This document shows positions 20,655 through 20,683 of a stretch of 20,683 nt of DNA, in pieces (the first letter of the stretch is position 1; each line of letters begins with the position of its first letter). Both the position numbers and the translations under genes were made by a program. The notes under the pieces are model-generated. The model searched no databases. It was not told the origin of the DNA and saw only the letters and a program-made list of their open reading frames with translations. Source of the DNA: Azolla pinnata (Eukaryota > Streptophyta > Polypodiopsida > Salviniales > Salviniaceae); NCBI GenBank assembly GCA_037176905.1, contig JBBBWG010032575.1, positions 1 through 20,683 of the forward strand, written 5' to 3'.

Positions 20655-20683
20655 GTTGGTTGATACTCGGCCAAGTAAAATTT
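20655..20683 (+). other. Start of intron 12, cut by window edge
   Basis: Donor aaaag|gttggt followed by tgatac, which is a stop in the continuing frame. Splicing onward is therefore expected and the gene's last exon(s) lie outside. Confidence 0.7.

Noticed and set aside
1..20683. Mobile elements with intact ends, CRISPR, tRNA or rRNA genes
   Set aside because: I looked for terminal inverted repeats, transposase-like frames, spaced repeats and tRNA arms on both strands and saw none I could support.

Overview
The window holds one very large plant nuclear gene on the + strand, plus about 330 bases upstream of its start codon. The gene is a land-plant homologue of sacsin (the HSP90-like/GHKL-ATPase repeat family; its Arabidopsis counterpart, as I recall, is AT5G23110, annotated as a C3HC4 zinc-finger protein). 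I assign it to a plant because the introns are T-rich with GT-AG borders, the 5' leader is GA-rich, and the protein has the plant layout: three sacsin repeats followed by a plant-type C-terminal region. The species cannot be told from the sequence.

Layout: 1-336 is the proximal promoter and 5' leader, with four 18-bp tandem repeats, a 22-codon upstream ORF including its stop (21 residues), an AUG-stop minimal uORF and a GA tract. Coding exons are 337-683, 1103-1853, 3531-9433, 10006-11516, 11587-11874, 12694-12932, 13329-13600, 15546-18549, 18626-18758, 18887-19401, 19487-20386 and 20475-20654. These join without a frameshift into 14,043 nt, or 4,681 codons. The last 29 bases begin another intron. 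The gene therefore runs off the right edge; the missing 3' end should encode the C-terminal RING finger known in plant sacsin homologues.

Protein plan: repeat 1 is about residues 13-1365, repeat 2 about 1383-2775 and repeat 3 about 2790-4300, followed by a C-terminal region. Repeats 1 and 2 begin with good GHKL ATPase modules (ELIQNADDAGAS, then TGRFGVGFNSVY; ELLQNSDDAGAS, then VGRFGLGFNSVY). In repeat 3 the ATP-site motifs are lost (DVLEIADKCKA, YGGGLLSCYSV) although the fold context is kept. By family analogy the product is a giant chaperone-like protein, probably with E3 ubiquitin-ligase potential once the RING is included; its plant substrates cannot be read from the sequence.

The two largest introns (1854-3530 and 13601-15545) contain no convincing gene. 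One has a duplicated 43-bp unit. The other has a stretch that looks less T-rich and carries weak short ORFs. Intron 3 has an in-frame read-through ending in a stop closely followed by AATAAA, which could give a truncated two-repeat isoform.
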